In this document: positions 25,066-33,306 of the stretch, in pieces
How positions within the stretch are numbered: position 1 is the stretch's first letter
Layout of the letters: every line of letters starts with the position of its first letter
Source: Streptomyces sp. TSRI0107
Lineage (GTDB): Bacteria > Actinomycetota > Actinomycetes > Streptomycetales > Streptomycetaceae
Reading direction: 5' to 3'
Assembly: GCF_001905845.1 (NCBI RefSeq)
Contig: NZ_LIVZ01000017.1
Span: 62,001 to 126,000 of the forward strand
DNA length: 64,000 nucleotides
Notes under the pieces: generated by a model
The model's input: the letters and a program-made list of their open reading frames with translations, nothing else
The model's database searches: none
What the model was told of the DNA's origin: nothing
Position numbers and translations under genes: made by a program

Positions 25066-26198
25066 CGGTGGGCCCCTTCCTGGCCGGCCGCCAGCTCCGC
25101 GCGCAACTGGGCCTGCTGCTCGCGCAGTTGCGGGGTGGGCTCGGCGTAGACGTCGGCGAACAGGTCCATCGGGTCGAGCACGGGGTCCTGGTTCATGCGG
25201 GCGCGCAGGTCGGCGGCCATGGCCTCGGCGGCGTCCCGCGCGGACTGGATTCCGGCCTCGTCGAGCAGACCGCGGTCGGTCAGCTCCCGCTCCAGCAGCG
25301 CGATCGGGTCGTGCTCGCGCCAGGTCTCGACCTCGTCGTCGGTGCGGTAGCGGGTGGCGTCGTCGGCGTTGGTGTGGGCGTCCAGGCGGTACGTCACCGC
25401 CTCCACGAGGGTGGGGCCGCCGCCCGCGCGGGCGTGCCGTACGGCGTCCGTCAGCACCTCGTGCACGGCGGCCGCGTCGTTGCCGTCGACCAGGCGGCCG
25501 GGCATGCCGTACCCGACGGCCTTGTGGGCGAGGGTGGGGGCGGCGGTCTGCTTGGCCAGCGGGACGGAGATCGCGAAGCCGTTGTTCTGGACCAGGAAGA
25601 CGACCGGTGCCTGCCAGACCGCGGCGAAGTTCAGCGCCTCGTGGAAGTCGCCCTCGCTGGTGCCGCCGTCGCCGACCATGGCCAGCGCGACCACGTCGTC
25701 GCCCTTGAGGCGGGCGGCGTGGGCGAGGCCGACGGCGTGCGGGAGCTGGGTGGCGAGGGGGGTGCACAGGGGGGCCACGCGGTGCTCGTACGGGTCGTAG
25801 CCGGTGTGCCAGTCGCCGCGCAGCAGGGTCAGCGCCTCGACGGGGTCCACGCCGCGGGCGACGGCGGCGAGGGTGTCGCGGTAGCTGGGGAACAGCCAGT
25901 CGCGTTCCTCCAGGACGAGGGCGGCGGCGACCTCGCAGGCCTCCTGGCCGGTGCTGGACGGGTAGACGGCGAGCCGGCCCTGCTTGGTGAGGGCGGTGGC
26001 CTGCGCGTTGTACCGGCGGCCGCGGATCAGCTGGGCGTACAGGGTGCGCAGCAGCTCGGGGTCGGCCTTGGCCGCTGCCTCGGTGCCGAGGACGCGGTAG
26101 GGCTCCGCGTCGGGCAGCAGCGGCGCGGGGTCGGTTCGGGGCTGCCAGGCGGGCGGCGGTGTGGGCCGGTACGCGCCCCGCTGCTCCATGACCGTCAT
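25062..26198 (-). CDS. bkdA: Branched-chain alpha-keto acid dehydrogenase E1 alpha, set 2
   Basis: 378 residues. TPP motif from GDGGTSEGD to QNN; active-site loop region YRLDAHTNADDATRYR. A strong Shine-Dalgarno (GGAGG, 7 nt) precedes the ATG. It is the first gene of set 2, divergent from the Lrp-type gene. The 175-bp space between them holds a PaaR-like dyad, two further inverted repeats and a DnaA box. Unlike set 1 there is no Lys/Thr-rich N-terminal extension. Confidence 0.93.
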   Translation of the reverse strand: MTVMEQRGAYRPTPPPAWQPRTDPAPLLPDAEPYRVLGTEAAAKADPELLRTLYAQLIRGRRYNAQATALTKQGRLAVYPSSTGQEACEVAAALVLEERDWLFPSYRDTLAAVARGVDPVEALTLLRGDWHTGYDPYEHRVAPLCTPLATQLPHAVGLAHAARLKGDDVVALAMVGDGGTSEGDFHEALNFAAVWQAPVVFLVQNNGFAISVPLAKQTAAPTLAHKAVGYGMPGRLVDGNDAAAVHEVLTDAVRHARAGGGPTLVEAVTYRLDAHTNADDATRYRTDDEVETWREHDPIALLERELTDRGLLDEAGIQSARDAAEAMAADLRARMNQDPVLDPMDLFADVYAEPTPQLREQQAQLRAELAAGQEGAHR

Positions 26199-26258
26199 GA
26201 CGGCACCTCCTCGTGGGGGTGGCTTCGAGAGGCGCAGCGTCTGTGATGCGCCTCACCT

Positions 26259-26272
26259 ACCGATTGTTCGGT
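26259..26272. promoter_or_regulatory. Candidate PaaR-type operator in front of bkd set 2
   Basis: ACCGATTGTTCGGT, a dyad with 5-bp arms, differs by one base from the operator copy at 29463-29476. It lies in the leader of the bkd set 2 operon, about 60 bp before its ATG. Confidence 0.55.
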
Positions 26273-26301
26273 CGTCGGCACATTTTGGCTACGGGCGGGT
26301 C

Positions 26302-26354
26302 CAGGCTGTGGACAAACGGTTCTGCACAGCCTGAGATGGACGCAGTACGTCCAT
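26302..26354. promoter_or_regulatory. Two inverted repeats between bkdA set 2 and lrp, with a DnaA box
   Basis: CAGGCTGTG/CACAGCCTG (26302-26310, 26325-26333) and ATGGACG/CGTCCAT (26336-26342, 26348-26354). They are good candidates for Lrp/BkdR binding to control both directions. TGTGGACAA at 26307-26315 is a perfect reverse-strand Streptomyces-type DnaA box (TTGTCCACA). Confidence 0.45.
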
Positions 26355-26373
26355 GGTAGGGAGGCGGGGGGAC

Positions 26374-26874
26374 ATGGCATCTGAACAAATGGCCGAGGCC
26401 GCCGACACCGGCGCTCCCCTGCCGCCACCCCGCCCCCTCGACGCCATCGACCAGGACATCCTGCGGATGCTCCAAGCGGACGGCCGTGCTTCCATACGCT
26501 CCGTCGCCGAACGGGTCCACGTGTCGCGCGCCAACGCCTACGCGCGGATCAACCGCCTCGTCGAGGACGGCGTCATCCGCGGCTTCGGGGCGCGCGTCGA
26601 CCACGAGCGCGCCGGGCACGGCACCTCGGCGTACATCACCCTGAAGATCGTCCAGAACTCCTGGCGCACGGTGCGCGAACAGCTGCGGCGGCTGCCCGGC
26701 GCCTCGCACATCGCCCTGGTCGGCGGCGACTTCGACGTCCTGCTGCTGGTGCACACCCCGGACAACCGGGCCCTGCGCGAGCTGGTGCTCACCCGTCTCC
26801 AGGCCATCCCGGAAGTGCTCTCCACCCGCACGCTGCTGGTGTTCGAGGAGGAGGACCTGGACCCGCAGGGGTGA
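26374..26874 (+). CDS. Lrp/AsnC family regulator, BkdR-like
   Basis: 166 residues. N-terminal HTH (LDAIDQDILRMLQADGRASI, then HVSRANAYARINRLVEDGVI) followed by a RAM effector domain (GHGTSAYITLKIVQ, HIALVGGDFDVLLLV). Lrp proteins bind amino acids and act as octamers. Its divergent position next to bkd set 2 fits the published BkdR of S. coelicolor, an Lrp-type regulator of a bkd complex; that this is the orthologue is inference. ATG at 26374 with a G-rich site just upstream; another ATG seven codons earlier is less likely. Confidence 0.88.
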   Translation: MASEQMAEAADTGAPLPPPRPLDAIDQDILRMLQADGRASIRSVAERVHVSRANAYARINRLVEDGVIRGFGARVDHERAGHGTSAYITLKIVQNSWRTVREQLRRLPGASHIALVGGDFDVLLLVHTPDNRALRELVLTRLQAIPEVLSTRTLLVFEEEDLDPQG

Positions 26875-26893
26875 ACGCCCCGCCCGGCGTCCG

Positions 26894-27211
26894 TCAGCCG
26901 GAGGCCATCGCCGCCCCCAGCAGGATCGCGAACGCCGGCGGAAGCAGCGCGCACCCGAGCCCGGTGACCGCCGCGGCCATCCGCACGCCCCGCAGGGACC
27001 GGCGGTGCGGCAGCACCCAGGCGAGCACGAACAGGCCGGTCGCCCAGTACAGGATGCCGCCGAAGGCTCCGGGGCCGTCCTCGGACGCGAACCAGCCGTA
27101 CTCCAGCGCCAGGAGCGGCAGACCGAACGAGGAGGCCACGAGGGGCGCCCGCCACCAGGTGGGATGGGCGGTGGAGGAGGACGAGGAGGACGGCACGTCG
27201 GCGGTAGGCAT
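26894..27211 (-). CDS. Small membrane protein of unknown function
   Basis: 105 residues, no family recognised. A Ser-rich N-terminus is followed by three hydrophobic stretches (PLVASSFGLPLLALEY, LYWATGLFVLAWVLP, and VTGLGCALLPPAFAILLGA) with a basic loop (HRRSLRGVR) between the last two. The start ATG has GGTGGG upstream. It lies convergent to the Lrp gene and downstream of the TetR gene, with about 90 bp between. Confidence 0.65.
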   Translation of the reverse strand: MPTADVPSSSSSSTAHPTWWRAPLVASSFGLPLLALEYGWFASEDGPGAFGGILYWATGLFVLAWVLPHRRSLRGVRMAAAVTGLGCALLPPAFAILLGAAMASG

Positions 27212-27301
27212 GTGTCCCACCCCATCACCGGCGCACCGGCCGGGCATCGGGAGACGTACTCATGCCGGCCACGCGCGCGTACTCACCCGCGGGGCCGCCC
27301 G

Positions 27302-27892
27302 TCAGTCGGCCTGGCGCAGTCCTCCGAACACCAACCGGGCTACCGCGTCGCCCACTTCGCGCTCACCCATGCCGCGTCCGTCCGGCCGGTACCACTCCAC
27401 GATGGAGTTGATCATCCCGAAGACGAGCCGGGTCGCCAGCCGGACCTCCACGTCACCGCGCACGTCCCCGTCGGCGGCGGCCGCCTTCAGCAGCTCGGCG
27501 ACCCGGTGGTCGAAGTCCCGGCGGCGCTCCAGGGCCCAGCGTTCGGTGTCGGTGTTGCCGCGCACCCGCAGCAGCAGGGTGACGTACGGCAGTTCGGCTA
27601 TCAGCACCTCGACCATGCGCCGTACGACGTACTCGAGCCGGTCGGCGGCGCGCCCCACGCACGCGTGCTCCTCGTCGAGGATCGCGAAGAGCCCGTCCAG
27701 CGCCCGGCTGACCGCCCGGCGCAGCAGCTCCTCCTTGCCGGTGACGTGGTGGTAGATCGACGACTTGGAGATACCGGCCGCCCTGGACAGGTGCTCCATG
27801 GACGTGCCGTCGTAGCCGCGCTCGTTGAAGACCTGCACGGCGACCGAGAGCAGGCTCTCCGGCGTGTACGTGTCGCGTTTGGCGGTGGTCAT
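27302..27892 (-). CDS. paaR: TetR family regulator of phenylacetate genes (PaaR-like)
   Basis: 196 residues. N-terminal TetR HTH (VFNERGYDGTSMEHLSRAAG, then ISKSSIYHHVTGKEELL). It is coupled (ATGA overlap) to paaH and stands in the same operon. Known PaaR repressors of actinobacteria bind an ACCG...CGGT dyad and respond to phenylacetyl-CoA. Exactly such dyads stand at 29463 and 34419 before the paa operons and at 26259 before bkd set 2, so local control of all three units is likely. Confidence 0.82.
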   Translation of the reverse strand: MTTAKRDTYTPESLLSVAVQVFNERGYDGTSMEHLSRAAGISKSSIYHHVTGKEELLRRAVSRALDGLFAILDEEHACVGRAADRLEYVVRRMVEVLIAELPYVTLLLRVRGNTDTERWALERRRDFDHRVAELLKAAAADGDVRGDVEVRLATRLVFGMINSIVEWYRPDGRGMGEREVGDAVARLVFGGLRQAD

Positions 27893-29406
27893 GACGTGCT
27901 GCCCTCCCCCTTGTCGGTGGCGTACGCGTGGCGGTACAGCGCGAGGGACGGCGCGTAGCGGCCGGACGGGTCGCGCAGGTGCAGGTCGTCGAGGAGGGCG
28001 TAGGCCCAGCCCCGGCCGAGCCGGCGGCTCCATTCGAAGGGCCCCAGCGGGTAGTTGACGCCCAGGCGCATGGCGGTGTCGATGTCCTCCTCGGTGGCCA
28101 CGCCCTTGGCGACGGCGTCGTACGCCAGGTCGACGATACGGGCCACCGCGCGGGCCACGATCATGCCGGGGACGTCGCCGATGACGCTGACCTTCTTGCC
28201 GAGCGCCTGGAACAGCCCGGTGGCCTCGGCGAGGGTCCGCGGGGAGGTGTCCTGGGAGGCGGAGAGGGCGACGCGGGTCGCCTTGCGGTAGTCGAGGGCG
28301 AGGTCGAAGTAGACGACGTCGCGGAACTCCACGGAGGTCTGGCCGTCGGCGAGGACCAGCTGGCCCCCGCTGGGCAGCACCAGGCGGGTGCCGTTGTCCT
28401 CGTCCTCGTCGCGGACCTCGATGCCCGCCTCGCGGATCATCGGCAGCAGATCGGCCGCGGGACCCAGTCCCCCCTCGGCGACGACGTACGCGGGCGGCTG
28501 GGCGGGCTCCGCGGTGTGCGGCTCGGGACGGTCGGCTCCGTCGCGGTAGTCGTACCAGCCCTGCCCGCTCTTGCGGCCGAGGCGCCCGGACTCGACCAGC
28601 CGGCGCTGGGCCAGCGACGGGGTGAACCGCACGTCCTGGAAGAACGACTGCCAGACGGAGTGCGTGACGGACTCGTTGACGTCCTGCCCGATGAGGTCGG
28701 TCAGCTCGAAGGCGCCCATCTTGAAGCCGCCCGACTCGCGCAGCACCGCGTCGATGGTGGCGGGGTCGGCGCCCTGGGACTCGTAGACCGCGAAGGCCTC
28801 GGCGTAGAAGGGCCGGGCGATGCGGTTGACGATGAAGCCGGGGGTGTCCGCGCAGGCGACCGGCGTCTTGCCCCACGCGCGGGCCGTCTCGTACGCGCGC
28901 GTGGCCGACGTGACGTCGGTGCCGAACCCGGAGACGACCTCGACCAGCGGCAGCAGCGGGGCGGGGTTGAAGAAGTGCAGGCCGACGAAGCGGCCCGGGT
29001 TGCGCAGGGCGCCGCCGATGGCCGACACCGACAGCGACGAGGTGTTGGTGGCGAGCAGACAGTCGTCGGCGACGACGTCCTCCAGCTCGCGGAAGAGCTG
29101 CTGCTTGACGTCCAGCCGCTCCAGGACGGCCTCCACGACCAGCGCGCAGTCCGCGAGGTCGGCGATGCTCTCGGCGGGCTTCAGCCGGGCGCGGGCCGCG
29201 TCGCGTTCCGCGCCGGTGAGCCGGTCCTTCTCGACGAGCCGGTCGAGGCGGGCGCCGATCGCGGCGGCCGCCTCCGCGGCGCGCCCGGGAACGGCGTCGT
29301 GGAGCCGTACGGGGTGGCCCGCGACCAGCGCCACCTGGGCGATGCCCTGACCCATGGTGCCGGTGCCGACGACGGCGACGGGGCTGCTGAGGTCGAGTGC
29401 TGTCAT
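27889..29406 (-). CDS. paaH: 3-hydroxyacyl-CoA dehydrogenase
   Basis: 505 residues. N-terminal NAD loop GTGTMGQGIAQVAL, catalytic region LATNTSSLSV and HFFNPAPLLPLVEVV, with the C-terminal HCDH domain followed by a second HCDH-like repeat (EATGLFQALGKKVSVIGDVP, NYPLGPFEW). This double-domain form is typical of PaaH/PaaC, which oxidises 3-hydroxyadipyl-CoA to 3-oxoadipyl-CoA late in phenylacetate breakdown. GGAGG lies 9 nt before the ATG. It is divergent from paaN and shares its operator region. Confidence 0.88.
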   Translation of the reverse strand: MTALDLSSPVAVVGTGTMGQGIAQVALVAGHPVRLHDAVPGRAAEAAAAIGARLDRLVEKDRLTGAERDAARARLKPAESIADLADCALVVEAVLERLDVKQQLFRELEDVVADDCLLATNTSSLSVSAIGGALRNPGRFVGLHFFNPAPLLPLVEVVSGFGTDVTSATRAYETARAWGKTPVACADTPGFIVNRIARPFYAEAFAVYESQGADPATIDAVLRESGGFKMGAFELTDLIGQDVNESVTHSVWQSFFQDVRFTPSLAQRRLVESGRLGRKSGQGWYDYRDGADRPEPHTAEPAQPPAYVVAEGGLGPAADLLPMIREAGIEVRDEDEDNGTRLVLPSGGQLVLADGQTSVEFRDVVYFDLALDYRKATRVALSASQDTSPRTLAEATGLFQALGKKVSVIGDVPGMIVARAVARIVDLAYDAVAKGVATEEDIDTAMRLGVNYPLGPFEWSRRLGRGWAYALLDDLHLRDPSGRYAPSLALYRHAYATDKGEGSTS

Positions 29407-29454
29407 GAGCGCGATCCTCCCGCACGGCGTTTTCCACAGATGCGCCGGTCCCCC

Positions 29455-29482
29455 TTGTCCCGACCGATCGTTCGGTTACTCT
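29455..29482 (+). promoter_or_regulatory. paaN promoter overlapped by a PaaR operator
   Basis: -35 TTGTCC (29455-29460), 16-bp spacer, -10 TACTCT (29477-29482). The dyad ACCGATCGTTCGGT (29463-29476) fills the spacer, the classic position for repression. Confidence 0.6.
29463..29476. promoter_or_regulatory. PaaR-type operator, paaH/paaN
   Basis: ACCGATCGTTCGGT matches the core of the actinobacterial PaaR consensus ACCGNNCGNNCGGT at all fixed positions. It is the exact reverse complement of the site before paaA. Confidence 0.72.
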
Positions 29483-29566
29483 AACTCTGTCTGCCTGTTC
29501 CTGCCCATGTCTTTGCCCAGGTCATGAGCTCGACGAGGAGCTCTTGAGACGAGGAGTTGGTCCCGC

Positions 29567-31258
29567 ATGGCCGCCGAACTCACCGCGAACCAGCTGACCG
29601 CCCAGCACCGGCCCACCCTCGACCAGGCGCTGGAAGCGATCCGCACACGCGCGTACTGGTCCCCGCACCCCGAACACCCCAAGGCCTACGGCGAGCACGG
29701 CAGCCTGGACGCGGCGGCGGGCAAGGCCGCCTTCGACGCCCTCCTGGGCACCCGCCTCGACCTCGGCCAGCCCGGCACGGACGACTGGGTGGGCGGCGAG
29801 GTGTCGCCCTACGGCATCGAGCTGGGCGTCGAGTACCCCCACGCGGACATCGACGTACTGCTGCCCGCCATGCGCGCCGGACAGCGTGCCTGGCGGGACG
29901 CGGGCGCGGAGCTGCGCGCCCTGGTGTGCGTGGAGATCCTGAAGCGGATCAGCGACCGGACGCACGAGTTCGCCCACGCGGTCATGCACACCTCCGGCCA
30001 GGCCTTCATGATGGCTTTCCAGGCCGGCGGCCCGCACGCCCAGGACCGCGGCCTGGAGGCGGTGGCGTACGCGTACGCGGAGCAGGTCCGCACCCCCGAC
30101 TCGGCGGAGTGGACCAAGCCCCAGGGCAAGCGCGACCCGCTCGCGCTGACCAAGCGGTTCACGCCGGTCCCGCGCGGGATCGGGCTGGTCATCGGCTGCA
30201 ACACCTTCCCGACGTGGAACGGCTACCCGGGCCTGTTCGCCTCCCTCGCCACCGGCAACGCGGTCCTCGTCAAGCCGCACCCCCGCGCGGTGCTGCCGCT
30301 CGCGCTGACGGTGAAGATCGCGCGGGAGGTGCTCGCCGAGGCGGGCTTCGACCCGAACCTGGTCGCGCTGGCCGCCGAGCGGCCCGGCGAGGGCATCGCC
30401 AAGACGCTCGCCACCCGCCCCGAGATCCGCATCATCGACTACACCGGCTCCACGTCCTTCGGCGACTGGCTGGAGAGCAACGCCCGCCAGGCGCAGGTCC
30501 ACACCGAGAAGGCCGGCGTCAACACGGTCCTCGTGGAGTCGACCGACGACTACAAGGGGATGCTGTCCAACCTGGCCTTCTCGCTGTCGCTGTACAGCGG
30601 CCAGATGTGCACCACCCCGCAGAACCTGCTCGTCCCCCGCGAGGGCATCCGCACCGACCAGGGCCCCAAGAGCTACGACGAGGTGGTCGCCGACCTCGCC
30701 CGCGCGGTCGACGGTCTGCTCGGCGACGACGCCCGCGCGAACGCCCTGCTCGGCGCGATCGTCAACCCGGACGTCAAGGCCCGCCTGGAGGCCGCGGCCG
30801 GTCTCGGCGAGGTCGCGCTGGCCTCCCGCGAGGTCGCCAACCCGGAGTTCCCGGGCGCGGTCGTCCGCACCCCGGTGATCGTGAAGCTGGACGGCGCCAA
30901 GCCGGACGACGAGGCCGCCTACATGAGCGAGTGCTTCGGCCCGGTCTCCTTCGCGGTCGCCGTCGACTCGGCGGCCGACGCGCTGGAGCTGCTGCGCCGC
31001 ACGGTCCGCGAGAAGGGCGCCATGACGGTCGGCGCGTACACCACCGACACGGAGGTGGAGCGGGCCGTCGAGGAGGTCTGCCTGGAGGAGGCCGCCCAGC
31101 TCTCCCTCAACCTCACCGGCGGGGTGTACGTCAACCAGACCGCCGCCTTCTCCGACTTCCACGGCTCCGGCGGGAACCCGGCGGCCAACTCGGCCCTCAC
31201 CGACGGGGCGTTCGTCGCCAACCGTTTCCGGGTGGTGGAGGTACGCCGCGAGGCCTGA
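29567..31258 (+). CDS. paaN: Phenylacetic acid degradation protein PaaN (aldehyde dehydrogenase)
   Basis: 563 residues. Aldehyde dehydrogenase superfamily: IDYTGSTSFGDWLE near the cofactor site and catalytic Cys in LYSGQMCTTPQNLL. It should oxidise the semialdehyde made after oxepin-CoA ring opening. The fused MaoC-type hydratase of E. coli PaaZ is absent, so ring hydrolysis must come from a separate protein not found in this window. The start follows a purine-rich GACGAGGAG-like region. A PaaR operator sits in its promoter. Confidence 0.88.
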   Translation: MAAELTANQLTAQHRPTLDQALEAIRTRAYWSPHPEHPKAYGEHGSLDAAAGKAAFDALLGTRLDLGQPGTDDWVGGEVSPYGIELGVEYPHADIDVLLPAMRAGQRAWRDAGAELRALVCVEILKRISDRTHEFAHAVMHTSGQAFMMAFQAGGPHAQDRGLEAVAYAYAEQVRTPDSAEWTKPQGKRDPLALTKRFTPVPRGIGLVIGCNTFPTWNGYPGLFASLATGNAVLVKPHPRAVLPLALTVKIAREVLAEAGFDPNLVALAAERPGEGIAKTLATRPEIRIIDYTGSTSFGDWLESNARQAQVHTEKAGVNTVLVESTDDYKGMLSNLAFSLSLYSGQMCTTPQNLLVPREGIRTDQGPKSYDEVVADLARAVDGLLGDDARANALLGAIVNPDVKARLEAAAGLGEVALASREVANPEFPGAVVRTPVIVKLDGAKPDDEAAYMSECFGPVSFAVAVDSAADALELLRRTVREKGAMTVGAYTTDTEVERAVEEVCLEEAAQLSLNLTGGVYVNQTAAFSDFHGSGGNPAANSALTDGAFVANRFRVVEVRREA

Positions 31259-31312
31259 GTGGGGCGCGAGGCGCCTCGGTGCGCGCAAGGCGCGTGGTTC
31301 GAGCGCGCGGGC

Positions 31313-32071
31313 CTACGCGCTTCCGAGGCTCCAGTGGTACAGCGTCATGGCCACGCTGGTGGCGAGGTTGTAGCTGGAGACCTGGGGCCGCATGGGAAGG
31401 GCCAGCAGCTGGTCGGTCCGCGCGCGCAGCTCGGCGGACAGGCCGCTGCGCTCGGAGCCGAAGGCGAGGACGGCGTCGTCCGGGAGCTTCACGCCGCGGA
31501 TGTCGTCGCCCTCCGGGTCCAGCGCGAACAGCGGCCCCGGCGGCAGCTCCGGCACGGTCAGCCGCTCCACGGCGGTCGCGAAGTGCAGGCCCGCACCGCC
31601 GCGCACCACCGTCGGATGCCAGGGGTCGAGGGTGCCGGTGGTGACCACGCCGGTCACCCCGAAACCGGCGGCCAGCCGGATCACGGCGCCCGCGTTGCCG
31701 AGGTTGCGCGGGTTGTCGAGGACCACCACGGGGGCGGTGCGCGCGGCGCCGCCCAGCCGGTCGAGGTTGGCCGCGCGGGAGGGCCGTACGGCGAGCGCGG
31801 CCACGCCGGTGGGGTGCGGGCGCGGCACGAGCGAGGCGTATGTCGTCTCCGGCACCTCGGTGAGCAGCGCCTCCAGCGGCTGCCGGACGTCGGGGGCCAG
31901 CTCGTCGGCGAGGGCGAGGGCGGTCCGCCGGTCGGTGGTGACCGCGACCGGCACCTCGGCGTCGAAGCGCACGGCGTGCTTGAGGGCGTGGAAGCCGTCC
32001 AGCAGCACACAGCCGCCGACGAGCCGGTGCCAGACGGTCACGGGGTCGGCGGGGCCGGCCAGGTCGTTCAT
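31313..32071 (-). CDS. SpoU/TrmH family RNA 2'-O-methyltransferase
   Basis: 252 residues. SPOUT-class motif 1 NPRNLGNAGAVIRLA, motif 2 LAFGSERSGLS, motif 3 LPMRPQVSSYNLATSVAM; together they form the knotted SAM site. The N-terminal domain of about 110 residues may recognise RNA. The target, tRNA or rRNA, cannot be told. Its ATG overlaps the HTTM stop by 4 bp, making a three-gene operon with DUF5819 and HTTM, although the link in function is not obvious. Confidence 0.88.
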   Translation of the reverse strand: MNDLAGPADPVTVWHRLVGGCVLLDGFHALKHAVRFDAEVPVAVTTDRRTALALADELAPDVRQPLEALLTEVPETTYASLVPRPHPTGVAALAVRPSRAANLDRLGGAARTAPVVVLDNPRNLGNAGAVIRLAAGFGVTGVVTTGTLDPWHPTVVRGGAGLHFATAVERLTVPELPPGPLFALDPEGDDIRGVKLPDDAVLAFGSERSGLSAELRARTDQLLALPMRPQVSSYNLATSVAMTLYHWSLGSA

Positions 32072-33306
32072 GCCGTGAAGCCTACGTGGCTGGGCGCACC
32101 CGGCTCCGGCACCCGTGGCTCGGGCCCGGAGGCCCGGCCCGCGCGGGAGAAGCGGGAGAACAGGCCGGTGCGGGAGAACAGCCGTCCACGCGCGCGTTGC
32201 GCCCACCCGCCGAGGCGGCGCAGGAACGACGTCGGCAGGAAGACGGCGTCCGCCGCGATCATGGCCAGCGAGAAGAACGGCAGTCCGAGGACCACGGCGA
32301 TCACCGCGTGCTCGGTGATCATGCCGGCGAGCAGGACGTTCTTGACCCGTCGGTGGAACAGCGTGAACGGGAAGGCCACCTGAACCAGGACCGTCCCATA
32401 CGTCACCAGCATCACCAGGGTGCCGCTGCTGGAGAGCAGGTCGGCGAGGGCGGGCCAGGGGGAGAAGGAGTCCAGGTGCAGCGGGTAGTAGACGGCGGTG
32501 CCGTCCTGCCAGCGGGAGCCCTGGATCTTGTACCAGCCGGCCGTGGCGTAGATCAGACAGGCCTCGGCCATGATCACCAGCAGCGCGCCGTTGTGCACGA
32601 TGTTCGCGACCAGATCGAGCGCGATCCGCGGCTGCGCGGTCCGCGCGTACCGGCCGACGGCCCACCACAGGGCCTGCGCCACCAGGACGGCCAGCAGCAG
32701 CACCGGCACCATCGGGTCGCCGTCGAGGCGGCCCGCGGCGGCCACCGCGGCCAGCGCCAGGCCGAGCACGGCCCACAGCGCTGGACCCGTGGCGTCGCCG
32801 GACCGCTCCCCACGCGCGCGTGCCGCGGCGGCGAGGCGGGCGCGCCGCGCGTCCAGCGACCACACCTGGCCGCAGCGCGTGAAGATCAGGTAGACGCTCA
32901 TCAGGTGCAGGACGTTGTCGCCGCCGTCGCCCATGAAGACGCTGCGGTTCTGCAGCGACAGCACGCCCACCATGAAGAGCACGGACATCGTCCGGGTCCG
33001 CCAGCCCAGCATCAGCAGCAGGCTGGACAGCATGGCGAACCCGTAGCCGATCTCGAACCAGACCCGGCCGTCGAACCACAGCAGCGCGGTGAAGGCGCCG
33101 TTCTGCCCGACCAGCTCTTCGGCGAGAGGCTTGCTCCACGGGCCGTCGGGGCCATACAGCTCCGCGCGGTGCGGGAACTCGCGCAGCAGGAACAGCAGCC
33201 AGGTCGCGGAGAAGCCGATGCGGACCACCGCGGTCTGGTACGGGCCGAGAGCGGACTCGGTGACCCGGGCGATCGCGCCGGACAGCGCGAGAGCGAGGCG
33301 GTTCAC
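32068..33306 (-). CDS. HTTM domain membrane protein
   Basis: 412 residues with multiple membrane segments. Family features include an N-terminal helix with RIGFSATWLLFLLREFPHR, the loop SVFMGDGGDNVLHLMSVYL, and IYATAGWYKIQGSRWQDGTA. HTTM proteins are distant relatives of vitamin K-dependent gamma-carboxylase; bacterial members have no settled function. The GTG start has GGAGG 5-6 nt upstream and overlaps the DUF5819 stop (GTGA). The C-terminus is a basic, Pro-rich cytoplasmic tail. Confidence 0.85.
   Translation of the reverse strand: MNRLALALSGAIARVTESALGPYQTAVVRIGFSATWLLFLLREFPHRAELYGPDGPWSKPLAEELVGQNGAFTALLWFDGRVWFEIGYGFAMLSSLLLMLGWRTRTMSVLFMVGVLSLQNRSVFMGDGGDNVLHLMSVYLIFTRCGQVWSLDARRARLAAAARARGERSGDATGPALWAVLGLALAAVAAAGRLDGDPMVPVLLLAVLVAQALWWAVGRYARTAQPRIALDLVANIVHNGALLVIMAEACLIYATAGWYKIQGSRWQDGTAVYYPLHLDSFSPWPALADLLSSSGTLVMLVTYGTVLVQVAFPFTLFHRRVKNVLLAGMITEHAVIAVVLGLPFFSLAMIAADAVFLPTSFLRRLGGWAQRARGRLFSRTGLFSRFSRAGRASGPEPRVPEPGAPSHVGFTA

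Noticed and set aside
24061..26256. A single long frame joining E1 beta and the antisense frame of E1 alpha
   Set aside because: The two subunits are separate genes with a 4-bp overlap; the extension is out of frame with E1 alpha and low in complexity.
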